A stretch of 6,605 nucleotides of DNA from Acidimicrobiia bacterium (GTDB lineage Bacteria; Actinomycetota; Acidimicrobiia; IMCC26256; JAENVU01): contig JAENVU010000097.1 of NCBI GenBank assembly GCA_016650415.1, forward strand, positions 1-6,605, given 5' to 3'. The notes beneath the pieces were generated by a model. The model was not told where the DNA came from and did no database searches. It was given only the letters and a program-made list of their open reading frames with translations. Both the position numbers and the translations under genes were made by a program. Positions within the stretch are counted from its first letter, which is position 1. Each line of letters begins with the position of its first letter. This document shows positions 1-6,013 of this stretch, piece after piece.

Positions 1-188
1 AAGCCGGCGTGATCTCGCATGGCGGTCGCGATCACTCCCACGGCGGGATCACCCCGGATCTCGGCCGGTTGCCCGGCATCGAAGAATGCCCGGTCGAGTT
101 CGTCCCGGGTGGGCGGATCGATCAGGGCGCGTGCGGCGAGGGCGCTGATCGCATCGAGATCGTCACGGCCCAACTCCCGGATCTGCAC
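1..188 (-). CDS. Probable GNAT-family N-acetyltransferase, N-terminal part (cut by left edge)
   Basis: Reading leftwards from a GTG at 188-186 gives 62 complete codons with no stop before the window edge. The protein opens VQIRELGRDDLDAISALAAR and later has a GDPAVGVIAT stretch. An opening I-R-x-L-x-x-x-D-L-D followed by a helix, then a beta-strand of the 'GdpxvGvia' kind, is the usual start of the GNAT fold, whose members transfer acetyl from acetyl-CoA to an amine. The acetyl-CoA-binding R/Q-x-x-G-x-G/A motif would lie beyond the edge, so the family call rests on the N-terminus only and the substrate is unknown. An in-frame TAA at 200-198 limits the start to the GTG; no Shine-Dalgarno sequence is visible. 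It is divergent from the GAF gene. It could be another alpha/beta protein, but amino-acid use looks fully coding. Confidence 0.65.
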   Translation of the reverse strand, partial: MQIRELGRDDLDAISALAARALIDPPTRDELDRAFFDAGQPAEIRGDPAVGVIATAMRDHAG

Positions 189-297
189 GCCGTCAACTTA
201 GAGGCCGCACTCAATGTCACGCTCCGTGGTCAAGGTCTCCGGGCAGCGCGCCGATATGTCCGAAAGCGGGATACAACATGCAGGAGAACCACTACCA
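189..297. promoter_or_regulatory. Divergent intergenic region between GNAT and GAF genes
   Basis: This 109-bp gap separates two divergent starts and must hold the promoter(s) for both unless transcription enters from further away. The only clear element is the AGGAG of the plus-strand gene near its right end. On the minus strand a TTGACC hexamer resembles a -35 box, but no matching -10 box stands at normal spacing. I therefore name no specific promoter. Confidence 0.35.
282..286 (+). promoter_or_regulatory. Ribosome binding site of the GAF-domain gene
   Basis: AGGAG lies 11 bases upstream of a GTG at 298-300. It favours that GTG over the in-frame ATG at 214, which has no comparable site and would add 28 residues of low-complexity leader. 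Confidence 0.6.
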
Positions 298-1095
298 GTG
301 ACCACTCGAGAATCAGAACTGCGAGAGGACATCGCCCGGGAAGAACGGCTCGCCGACCTCCCGTCGGACGGCGTTGTCTCACTCGGTGCGGTGCACCGCC
401 GCCGCTACCAGATCGCGATGCTCGGCGGACTCGTCACCATCGCGTTGGTCTTCGCCACGCTCGTGTCCGAAGGGGTGATCCACCTCAGCGGGAAGAGCGT
501 CATCGATGCGAGCCACGCGCGCCTCGCGCTGGCGATCTTCAGCGTCTGCATCGTCGTGTACGCCTTCGACAAGGAGCGTCATCTCCGACGGATCGTGCGC
601 GATCGCGAACAGCTCTTCGAACTCGACAGCGAGATCGCCCGCGGCCTCTTGAGCTCCGGGCTCGTCCTCGACGCGGTGACCGCGCTCCATGCGAACCTCG
701 AACTCGACGACCTGCTCCCCGCGATCGTCGATCACGGACGGAACCTCGTCGGCGTCGAGAACGGTGTGTTGTTCCTGATCGAGGACCGTCAGCCGATGCA
801 GCCCGTCGTGGATGCACTCGGCATCGCCGACGCCGTCGCCCCGGTGATGGAGTTGGTCCGGTCGCAGCACACGGTGCTGGCGATGCCGGTCGAGGACTCA
901 CTCACGATCGGTGTCCCGATCGACGACCGCGACGGCTCGTTGCTCGCCGTCCTCGCCCTCCCCGGGATGGTGGCGAACGAGCTCACTGCCGACACCCGTG
1001 CCGTCATGGCCCGCTTCGGCGCGGCGGCCGGATCCGCACTGGTGAACGCCCGCCGCTACGAGGCCGCGATGTTCCTCCTCGACGTCGCGCACTAA
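298..1095 (+). CDS. Membrane-anchored GAF-domain protein, no output domain
   Basis: The protein is 265 residues from the GTG at 298. Its layout is a charged N-terminus (about 1-36, ending H-R-R-R), a hydrophobic segment (about 38-62), a short loop, a second hydrophobic segment (about 74-90), a charged helical linker (91-135, with the sequence DREQLFELDSEIARGL), then a GAF-like domain (about 136-252) with alternating strands such as VENGVLFLIED and LLAVLALPG. This predicts two membrane spans with a short external loop and a cytoplasmic sensor domain. GAF domains bind small ligands or mediate dimerisation and usually sit in front of a kinase, GGDEF, phosphatase or DNA-binding domain. Here the gene stops about 13 residues after the GAF fold. 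It may act by dimerising with a partner or may be a degenerate sensor. The ligand is unknown. The stop is 22 bp from the convergent CoA-transferase gene. The fold is moderately certain and the function is not known. Confidence 0.7.
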   Translation: MTTRESELREDIAREERLADLPSDGVVSLGAVHRRRYQIAMLGGLVTIALVFATLVSEGVIHLSGKSVIDASHARLALAIFSVCIVVYAFDKERHLRRIVRDREQLFELDSEIARGLLSSGLVLDAVTALHANLELDDLLPAIVDHGRNLVGVENGVLFLIEDRQPMQPVVDALGIADAVAPVMELVRSQHTVLAMPVEDSLTIGVPIDDRDGSLLAVLALPGMVANELTADTRAVMARFGAAAGSALVNARRYEAAMFLLDVAH

Positions 1096-1117
1096 GAAAA
1101 CGGCTTCTTGAAACTCG

Positions 1118-2326
1118 TCAGACGATCCAGGGGTAGTCGTCCCCGGGCCAGTTGATGACGCCGGCGGTTTTCAGATCGTCGATGGTGGCGGTGTCCTTGC
1201 CGAGCCATTCGAGGATCTCGCGCGTGTGTTGACCGACCAACGGCGGCGCGCTGCGTTCGGGTGCCGGCGTGTCGGAAAACTGCACCAGCTCGCCGAACTG
1301 TCGCATCGTGCCCATCCGCGGATGCTCGTATTCGGCAACCATCCCGAGCGCGACGTTGTCGGCGTCGTTGAGCACCATCTCGCCGCCGAGCGAATCCAGC
1401 GGTATCTCGTTCGGCACTCCCGCGTCGTCGAGTGCATGAGTCCAGGACACCGTGGTCCGGGTCGCGAACCGGGCCGCGAGCAGCGTCTCGAGTTCCTCGC
1501 GATTCCCCCGTCGCAGATCGGTGACGGCGAAACGCGCGTCGTCGGCCAGCTCCGCCACTCCGAGGACGCCACACAGTGCGACCCACTCGGTTTCCTTGAC
1601 CGCCGCGATCTGGATCCAACCGTCCTGGGTTTCGTACAGGCGGTAACAGGCATCGATCCCGTGCAGGCCCCGGTCCATCCGGGGGCGTGGTACCGCAACG
1701 CCGTCGACCAGCAACGCGTCGGACGAATACACCGCGCCACCGTCCATGAGTGAGGTCCACAGTTCCTGGCCCTCACCGGTCACCCGCTGGTGGTACAGCG
1801 CGGCGAGAGAGCCCACGACCGACAACATCGCGTTCGCGGCATCGCACATTCCGAAGCGGTAATACAGCGGGTCGTTGCCCGTGTGCGCGGCCCCGGCCTC
1901 GTACTCGAGGCCGGCCGAGGCCTGGTACAGCGGGTCGAGACCGCCGAAGCGGGCCAGCGGTCCTTCGAGCCCGTAGGCCCAGGTGTTGCAGTAGACGACA
2001 TCGGGGTTCACCCGTTTGCAGTCCGCGTACCCGATCCCGAGCTTGTTCGCGACGCCCGCGGTCATGTTGTGGTGGACGATGTCGGCCCGCTCGATGAGCT
2101 CGAGCGCGATCTCGAGACCCCGAGGGTTCTTGAGATCGAGCGCGATGTCCTGCTTGCCCCGCTGGCAGCCGAAGAACGGCTTGCCGGCGAGTCGCATGCC
2201 GTCACCGGTCACGGGCTCGACCTTGATGACCTGCGCGCCGAGATCTCCGATGATCATGGGACCGAAAGGTCCGGCCAGGTACTGGCCGAAGTCGATGAGC
2301 AGGACTCCCTCCAACGCGGTGCTCAT
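1118..2326 (-). CDS. CaiB/BaiF family III CoA-transferase (catalytic Asp present)
   Basis: The protein is 402 residues, the usual length for the family. Family III enzymes move CoA between carboxylic acids through an aspartyl anhydride; some relatives are 2-methylacyl-CoA racemases. Typical features are an N-terminal strand-loop (ALEGVLLIDFGQYLAGPFGP), GAQVIKVEP at 30-38, LDLKNPRG at 63-70, GLDPLYQASAG at 129-139, and FGMCDAANAML before GSLAAL. D162 of that last motif aligns with the catalytic Asp of formyl-CoA transferase (Asp169). TGEGQ follows at 183-187 and a GQHTREIL element lies near the C-terminus. The ATG sits in an ATGA overlap with the stop of the upstream paralogue, preceded by GGAGG six bases away, so the two are very likely translationally coupled. 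The substrate cannot be read from sequence. The family call is firm; transferase versus racemase is open. Confidence 0.93.
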   Translation of the reverse strand: MSTALEGVLLIDFGQYLAGPFGPMIIGDLGAQVIKVEPVTGDGMRLAGKPFFGCQRGKQDIALDLKNPRGLEIALELIERADIVHHNMTAGVANKLGIGYADCKRVNPDVVYCNTWAYGLEGPLARFGGLDPLYQASAGLEYEAGAAHTGNDPLYYRFGMCDAANAMLSVVGSLAALYHQRVTGEGQELWTSLMDGGAVYSSDALLVDGVAVPRPRMDRGLHGIDACYRLYETQDGWIQIAAVKETEWVALCGVLGVAELADDARFAVTDLRRGNREELETLLAARFATRTTVSWTHALDDAGVPNEIPLDSLGGEMVLNDADNVALGMVAEYEHPRMGTMRQFGELVQFSDTPAPERSAPPLVGQHTREILEWLGKDTATIDDLKTAGVINWPGDDYPWIV

Positions 2327-3495
2327 GCTCCACCTCCCGCGATGGTCGCGATCTCGGCATCGGAGTAGCCGAGCGCACCGAAGATCTCCCGGTTGTGTTG
2401 GCCGGGGAGCGGCTGTGGACCCTGGATGCCGCCGGGAGTACCCAGGAGGTTGATGGGCACTCCCATCTGGGTGGTCGTGCCGAGTTCGGGATCTTCGATG
2501 GTCGCCACCATGCCGTTGGCTACCAACTGGGGATGGGGCGCACCCCCCGCGCCGAGGGCCTCCTCGGCGGTGATGACCGCCTCGATGGCGTGGTTGTGCT
2601 CCTGGAAGGTCGCGACCAGTTCGTCGCGACGATGGGTCTTGTACGCCTCCCGGCGTCGTTGGGTGAACTGCTCACGCTCCTCGGGGGAGAGGGCCATGAA
2701 CACAAACGGTTCCGGCGCGTCGTCGAGGCCCAACAGCTCGTCCTGGCTCTTGGTCGGCGTGAGGCCGCTCATGACCGACGTGTGGACCCACTCGCCGTCG
2801 GCGCACTCGAACAGGAACTGTTGATGAACCCCGGGCGGATAGGTCTTGCCCATGAGGTCGTGGAACGCGGCGTCGGCATGTTCGACGTGCTGCCAGATCT
2901 GGGTCGTGTACAGCAGCGCACCTTGAAAGAGCGACGTCCGCACGTGTTGCCCGCGGCCGGTGGATTCGCGGGCGATGAGGGCGGCGAGAATGCCGCTCGG
3001 GATGAGGAACGTGGCCCCCATGCTCGGCATCGGCATGTGCAGGAAGATCGGCCCGAGTCGCCAGCCGGGTTGTTCCCATTGCTGGCCGCTGCTCGCCTGG
3101 ATCAGCGCGTCGTAGCCCGGGCGTTGCGCGAGGCGGTGACCTTCGGGATATCCGGGGCACGAGGCGTAGACGAGCCGCGGGTTGCGGGCATGCATGTCGT
3201 CGTACCCGATGCCGAGGCGATCGGTCACTCCGGGGCGGAAGGTCTCGACGAGAACGTCGGCGTCGTCGACCAACCGGTGGAACGCATCCAGACCCATGGG
3301 CGACTTGAGGTCGACGGTGACCGAGCGCCGGGACCGATTCCAGACCGCGTACCCGCTGTACGCGCGGAACGGGTCGCCCTCGGGCGGTTCGACCTTGATG
3401 ACGTCGGCCCCCTGCTCCGCGAGCAGCATCACGCCCAGCGGACCGGCGATGCCCCACGAGAGGTCGAGAATCTTGACTCCGTCCAATGCGCCCAT
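2323..3495 (-). CDS. CaiB/BaiF family III CoA-transferase-like subunit, catalytic Asp replaced by Ser
   Basis: From the ATG at 3495 the protein is 390 residues. It shows the family hallmarks: ALDGVKILDLSWGIAGPLGV at 3-22, GADVIKVEPPEGDPFR at 29-44, VDLKSPMGLDAF, RPGVTDRLGIGYDD, PGYDALIQASSG, GILAALIARESTGRGQ, and a C-terminal GQHNREIFGALGY. Aligned without gaps to its neighbour from the active-site motif to LAAL, the catalytic aspartate position is S158 (context MPMPSMGATF), with no Asp or Glu within ten residues either side. This subunit is therefore unlikely to form the normal anhydride. Paralogous adjacent CoA-transferase subunits forming one enzyme are known (for example BbsE/BbsF and SmtA/SmtB), so a heteromer with the downstream gene is my inference. 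An ATG at 3555 would add 20 non-homologous residues; GAGGAG supports 3495. The C-terminal Gly-Gly-Gly-Ala tail is encoded by the next gene's Shine-Dalgarno region. Confidence 0.9.
   Translation of the reverse strand: MGALDGVKILDLSWGIAGPLGVMLLAEQGADVIKVEPPEGDPFRAYSGYAVWNRSRRSVTVDLKSPMGLDAFHRLVDDADVLVETFRPGVTDRLGIGYDDMHARNPRLVYASCPGYPEGHRLAQRPGYDALIQASSGQQWEQPGWRLGPIFLHMPMPSMGATFLIPSGILAALIARESTGRGQHVRTSLFQGALLYTTQIWQHVEHADAAFHDLMGKTYPPGVHQQFLFECADGEWVHTSVMSGLTPTKSQDELLGLDDAPEPFVFMALSPEEREQFTQRRREAYKTHRRDELVATFQEHNHAIEAVITAEEALGAGGAPHPQLVANGMVATIEDPELGTTTQMGVPINLLGTPGGIQGPQPLPGQHNREIFGALGYSDAEIATIAGGGA
2331..2338 (-). promoter_or_regulatory. Strong ribosome binding site at the CoA-transferase gene junction
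   Basis: GGGAGGTG lies just upstream of the ATG at 2326, with GGAGG six bases from the start and inside the last codons of the upstream gene. Together with the ATGA overlap it indicates translational coupling and near-equal synthesis of the two CoA-transferases. Confidence 0.75.
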
Positions 3496-3506
3496 CGGTT
3501 GTGCAG

Positions 3507-3512
3507 CTCCTC
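3507..3512 (-). promoter_or_regulatory. Ribosome binding site deciding the first CoA-transferase start
   Basis: GAGGAG on the minus strand is 11 bases from the ATG at 3495. It selects that start, which also matches where family homology begins, over the ATG at 3555. Confidence 0.65.
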
Positions 3513-3547
3513 GTGTCTCCCGCTCTCGGCCCGCAGCCTCGCGCATT

Positions 3548-3565
3548 CCTGACACCCGCGTCAGG
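3548..3565. promoter_or_regulatory. Candidate operator: inverted repeat CCTGAC-N6-GTCAGG
   Basis: A perfect 6-bp inverted repeat with a 6-bp spacer sits in the 81-bp gap between the serine hydrolase stop and the first CoA-transferase start. TGAC-N6-GTCA spacing resembles operators of dimeric repressors such as TetR-type proteins, which often control acyl-CoA genes. The repeat could also fold as a short mRNA hairpin, but no U-run follows, so it is a poor intrinsic terminator. No regulator gene is in view and a 6-bp repeat can arise by chance. Confidence 0.35.
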
Positions 3566-3576
3566 TAGGTGGGACC

Positions 3577-4677
3577 TCAGATCACCGCGGCGTGGGAGGA
3601 GAGGGAGATGCTGCGGCGGCCCTCGCGCAGGATGTGTTGGTCCAACCCGTTGGTGAGGTAGACGAACGACAGGCCCGATTCGGGATCGGCCCAGGCGACC
3701 TGTCCACCGGCGCCGTTGTGTCCGAACGTGTGGCGGGACCCCGTGTGGCCGAAGCCGCGGAGGTTCGCCTTGCCGTCGTCGCCCGCGATGATCACCCCGA
3801 GTCCCCGGTTCGCGGGCACGCGTGTCCAGCGGTCGGGCTTGCGGTTGCGGACGCGTCCGGTCGCATCCTTCAGGATCTCGGGTTTCCACACGCCCGCCGG
3901 GTCGTGCAGCAGCGCTTGGTAGAAGAGGGCGAGTTCGGCCGCGGTCATCGTGCCGGCGGCACCCGGGCTCCCGACCTCGCGGACGGCGGCGTTGTTGAAC
4001 ATCAGCAGGGCGTCATGGGTCACCTCGGTGACCGGCAACTCGCGCACGCCGAGTGCAGCCTCCAGCTCGTCGGGCGTCGCGGGCTCCCCGACGCTGGTCA
4101 TGAACGCCACCGTGCGTGCTTCGTCGGCCGGTGCCCCGAGGACGCGGCGGGTGATCCCGGCGGGGCGGGTGATGCGTTCCTCGACGAGGTCGCGGAAGTC
4201 GCCCCCGGTCACGCGGTCGATGATCTCGGCGAGCACCCAGTGCGCCGACGTCGGGTGGTACTCGTACGCGGAATCGGGTTCCCAGTTGAGTCGCCAGTTG
4301 GCCATCTGCGCGACCCGGCCCTCGCGGGTACTCCAATGGCGTGGTCCCATCGGCGCGTGCGGGAAGCCCGAGGTATGGAGCATCACCTGCTCGACGGTGA
4401 TGATGTCCTTGCGATTGGTGCCGAACTCGGGGATGTAGTCGATCACGCGCCGGTCGACGTCGATCAGCCCCTCGCCGATGAGCACCCAGACCAACGACGC
4501 GACGATCGCCTTGGTCGCGGAGAAGATCACGTAGTCGGTGTCGTTGGTGGCGTCGCCGTAGGTCTCGAAGTGCTCGATCTCACCGTGACGGGCCCAGGCG
4601 ATCTGACAGCTGGGAAGCAATCCGGAGTCGAGTTCGCGATGAACCCGGGTGATGAGCGCGTCGGCAGGAGTGGTCAT
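3577..4677 (-). CDS. Beta-lactamase-fold serine hydrolase (class C / family VIII esterase-like)
   Basis: From the ATG at 4677 the protein is 366 residues. The catalytic S-x-x-K is S53-A-T-K56 in IFSATKAIVASL. The Tyr motif is Y140-H-P-T-S in YEYHPTSAHWVLAEIIDRVTG, and the third (KTG-equivalent) element is H320-N-G in FGHNGAGGQVAWADPESGLSF. LHTSGFPH at 100-107 is the usual post-catalytic loop. No signal peptide is visible (start MTTPADALITRVHREL), so it is probably cytoplasmic. Relatives include family VIII carboxylesterases, D-aminopeptidases and transesterases such as LovD. A cytoplasmic esterase or amidase is likelier than a true penicillin-hydrolysing enzyme. It lies 81 bp upstream of, and co-directional with, the CoA-transferase pair, so it may release a carboxylic acid that they activate; this is inference. 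No strong Shine-Dalgarno precedes the start. It is divergent from xylA. Confidence 0.88.
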   Translation of the reverse strand: MTTPADALITRVHRELDSGLLPSCQIAWARHGEIEHFETYGDATNDTDYVIFSATKAIVASLVWVLIGEGLIDVDRRVIDYIPEFGTNRKDIITVEQVMLHTSGFPHAPMGPRHWSTREGRVAQMANWRLNWEPDSAYEYHPTSAHWVLAEIIDRVTGGDFRDLVEERITRPAGITRRVLGAPADEARTVAFMTSVGEPATPDELEAALGVRELPVTEVTHDALLMFNNAAVREVGSPGAAGTMTAAELALFYQALLHDPAGVWKPEILKDATGRVRNRKPDRWTRVPANRGLGVIIAGDDGKANLRGFGHTGSRHTFGHNGAGGQVAWADPESGLSFVYLTNGLDQHILREGRRSISLSSHAAVI

Positions 4678-4770
4678 TCGCAGAGCCTGGCGTCTTCGCG
4701 CTCGGGCCACAACTCCGGTGAGCCGATGTGGAAGCATCGCCTTTTCCGCAGGGCGAAGGGTGGCGACGGC
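4678..4770. promoter_or_regulatory. Divergent promoter region, serine hydrolase / xylA
   Basis: These 93 bp separate two divergent starts and should carry promoters for both. I see no convincing -35/-10 pair. A short inverted repeat CGATG-N6-CATCG at 4724-4739 could be an operator but is only 5 bp per arm. It does not match a xylose-repressor site I know well enough to name. Confidence 0.35.
4755..4760 (+). promoter_or_regulatory. Ribosome binding site of xylA
   Basis: GAAGGG lies 10 bases upstream of the ATG at 4771. It supports that start over the in-frame ATG at 4726, as does the typical opening PTPEDHFTFGLWTVGN. Confidence 0.6.
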
Positions 4771-5931
4771 ATGGACTACGAACCGACTCCGGAGGATCAC
4801 TTCACCTTCGGGCTCTGGACGGTCGGCAACCGCGGCCGGGATCCGTTCGGGCACGAGACCCGGCCGCCGTTGGACCCCGTGGATGCGGTGCACCGGCTCG
4901 CCGATCTGGGTGCGTACGGCGTCAACTTCCACGACGACGACCTGATCCCGCCGGGGAGCACCACCGCCGAGAAGGACGAGATCCTCGTGCGGTTCCATCG
5001 CGCGCTGGCCGACACCGGGCTCCGGGTGCCGATGGCGACGACGAACCTGTTCTCCCAACCCATCTTCAAGGACGGCGCGTTCACCGCGAACGATCCCAAG
5101 GTCCGGCGGTACGCGTTGCGGAAGGCGATCGACGGGATCGACATCGGCGCCGAACTCGGTGCGCGCACGTACGTGATGTGGGGTGGACGCGAAGGTGTCG
5201 AGTCGGACGCCGCGACCGACGTTCCGGCCGCGCTCGATTGCTACGCCGAGGCGATCAATGCGTGCTGCGCCTACATCACCGAGCAGGGCTACGAGATGGA
5301 ACTCGCGCTCGAACCGAAGCCCAACGAACCCCGCGGCAACCTGTTCCTCCCGACGGTCGGCCACGCGCTCGCGTTCATCAACGAACTCGAATATCCGGAG
5401 ATGGTCGGGCTCAACCCCGAGTTCGCGCACGAAACGATGAGCGGGCTGTCGTTCCATCACGGGGTGGCCCAGGCGTTGTGGGCCGACAAGCTCTTCCACA
5501 TCGACCTCAACGGGCAGGTGCCGGGCAAGTACGACCAGGACTTCCGCTTCGGCTCGGAAGGCCACCGCGACGCGTTCTACCTCGTGAAGCTGCTGGAGGA
5601 ATCCGAGTGGAAGGGGATGCGCCACTTCGACGCGCACGCGTACCGCACCGAGGATCAGGACGGCGTGTGGGACTTCGCCCGCGGGTGCATGCGCACGTAT
5701 CTCATCCTGAAGGAGAAGGCGGAGCGCTTCGCCGAGGATGCGGAGATCCAGGAAGCGTTGGCCGTCGCCAAGGTCGACCAGCTGGGGATCCCGACCCTGC
5801 CCGAACCGCCCGAGACTCGCTGGGCCACACTGCGCGCCGAGACGTTCGACGTCGACGCGCTCGCCAACTATGGCTACGGCCACGAACGCCTCGACCAACT
5901 CGTGAACGAACTCCTCCTCGGCATCCGATGA
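4771..5931 (+). CDS. xylA: Xylose isomerase (class I, actinobacterial type)
   Basis: The protein is 386 residues, the length of Streptomyces-type xylose/glucose isomerases (about 387). It interconverts D-xylose and D-xylulose in the cytoplasm by a metal-dependent hydride shift, usually as a homotetramer with Mg, Mn or Co. Known active-site residues fall at the same numbers as in the Streptomyces enzyme: W16, H54 and D57 (NFHDDDL), F94, W137 (YVMWGGREG), E181 and K183 (LALEPKPNEPRGN), E217 and H220 (NPEFAHE), D245 (FHIDLNGQ), D255 and D257 (KYDQDF), and D287 (HFDAHAYRTED). Both metal sites are therefore complete and the enzyme should be active. The C-terminal arm used for tetramer contacts is present (to GYGHERLDQLVNELLLGIR). 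It is followed by a 48-bp palindrome and xylB, so a xylAB operon is expected. Confidence 0.98.
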   Translation: MDYEPTPEDHFTFGLWTVGNRGRDPFGHETRPPLDPVDAVHRLADLGAYGVNFHDDDLIPPGSTTAEKDEILVRFHRALADTGLRVPMATTNLFSQPIFKDGAFTANDPKVRRYALRKAIDGIDIGAELGARTYVMWGGREGVESDAATDVPAALDCYAEAINACCAYITEQGYEMELALEPKPNEPRGNLFLPTVGHALAFINELEYPEMVGLNPEFAHETMSGLSFHHGVAQALWADKLFHIDLNGQVPGKYDQDFRFGSEGHRDAFYLVKLLEESEWKGMRHFDAHAYRTEDQDGVWDFARGCMRTYLILKEKAERFAEDAEIQEALAVAKVDQLGIPTLPEPPETRWATLRAETFDVDALANYGYGHERLDQLVNELLLGIR

Positions 5932-5946
5932 CGCCCCCTAGTCCGT

Positions 5947-5994
5947 TTCCAGCGCTCGAATCGCGACCTATAGGTCGCGATTCGAGCGCTGGAA
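5947..5994. repeat. Perfect 48-bp palindrome between xylA and xylB
   Basis: Two 24-base arms are exact reverse complements with no spacer; symmetry breaks at both ends (T/T). The centre is ACCTATAGGT. Each arm also holds the self-complementary hexamers AGCGCT (5951-5956, 5985-5990) and TCGCGA (5961-5966, 5975-5980). In RNA it would form a stem of about 22 bp with a UAUA loop. It starts 15 bases after the xylA stop and ends 6 bases before the xylB Shine-Dalgarno. No U-run follows, so it is not a classical intrinsic terminator. Possible roles are an mRNA 3' stabiliser giving more XylA than XylB, an attenuator, a regulator binding site, or a dispersed palindromic repeat. Confidence 0.95.
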
Positions 5995-6013
5995 TCCTGT
6001 GAGGGGTGTCCTG

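Noticed and set aside
1094..1109. AAGAA-N6-TTCTT in the convergent gap as a bidirectional terminator
   Set aside because: The stem is only 5 bp of weak pairs and overlaps the GAF stop codon; it is too weak to call.
9..1136. A 375-codon plus-strand frame very rich in Arg and Pro
   Set aside because: Its composition is that of an out-of-frame reading of GC-rich coding DNA, and it overlaps the GAF gene and the GNAT start.
2395..3552. A 385-codon plus-strand frame antisense to the first CoA-transferase
   Set aside because: It is a shadow of a strongly supported CaiB-like gene in the same mirrored codon register, with no recognisable motifs.
4726..4770. An upstream ATG at 4726 adding 15 residues to XylA
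   Set aside because: The added residues are unlike known isomerase N-termini, and numbering of all active-site residues matches the Streptomyces enzyme only from the ATG at 4771, which has its own ribosome site.
3577..5898. A 773-codon minus-strand frame covering the serine hydrolase and running antisense through xylA, mirrored by a 779-codon plus-strand frame running antisense through the hydrolase
   Set aside because: The codons pair third-to-first position with the real genes, where stops would need the rare TTA, TCA or CTA codons. GC-rich genes therefore leave long open antisense frames. The extensions have no recognisable domains, and real starts with family homology lie at 4677 and 4771.
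5947..5994. The palindrome as a rho-independent terminator for xylA
   Set aside because: No T-rich tract follows on either strand, and xylB begins at once with a good ribosome site, so read-through is expected.
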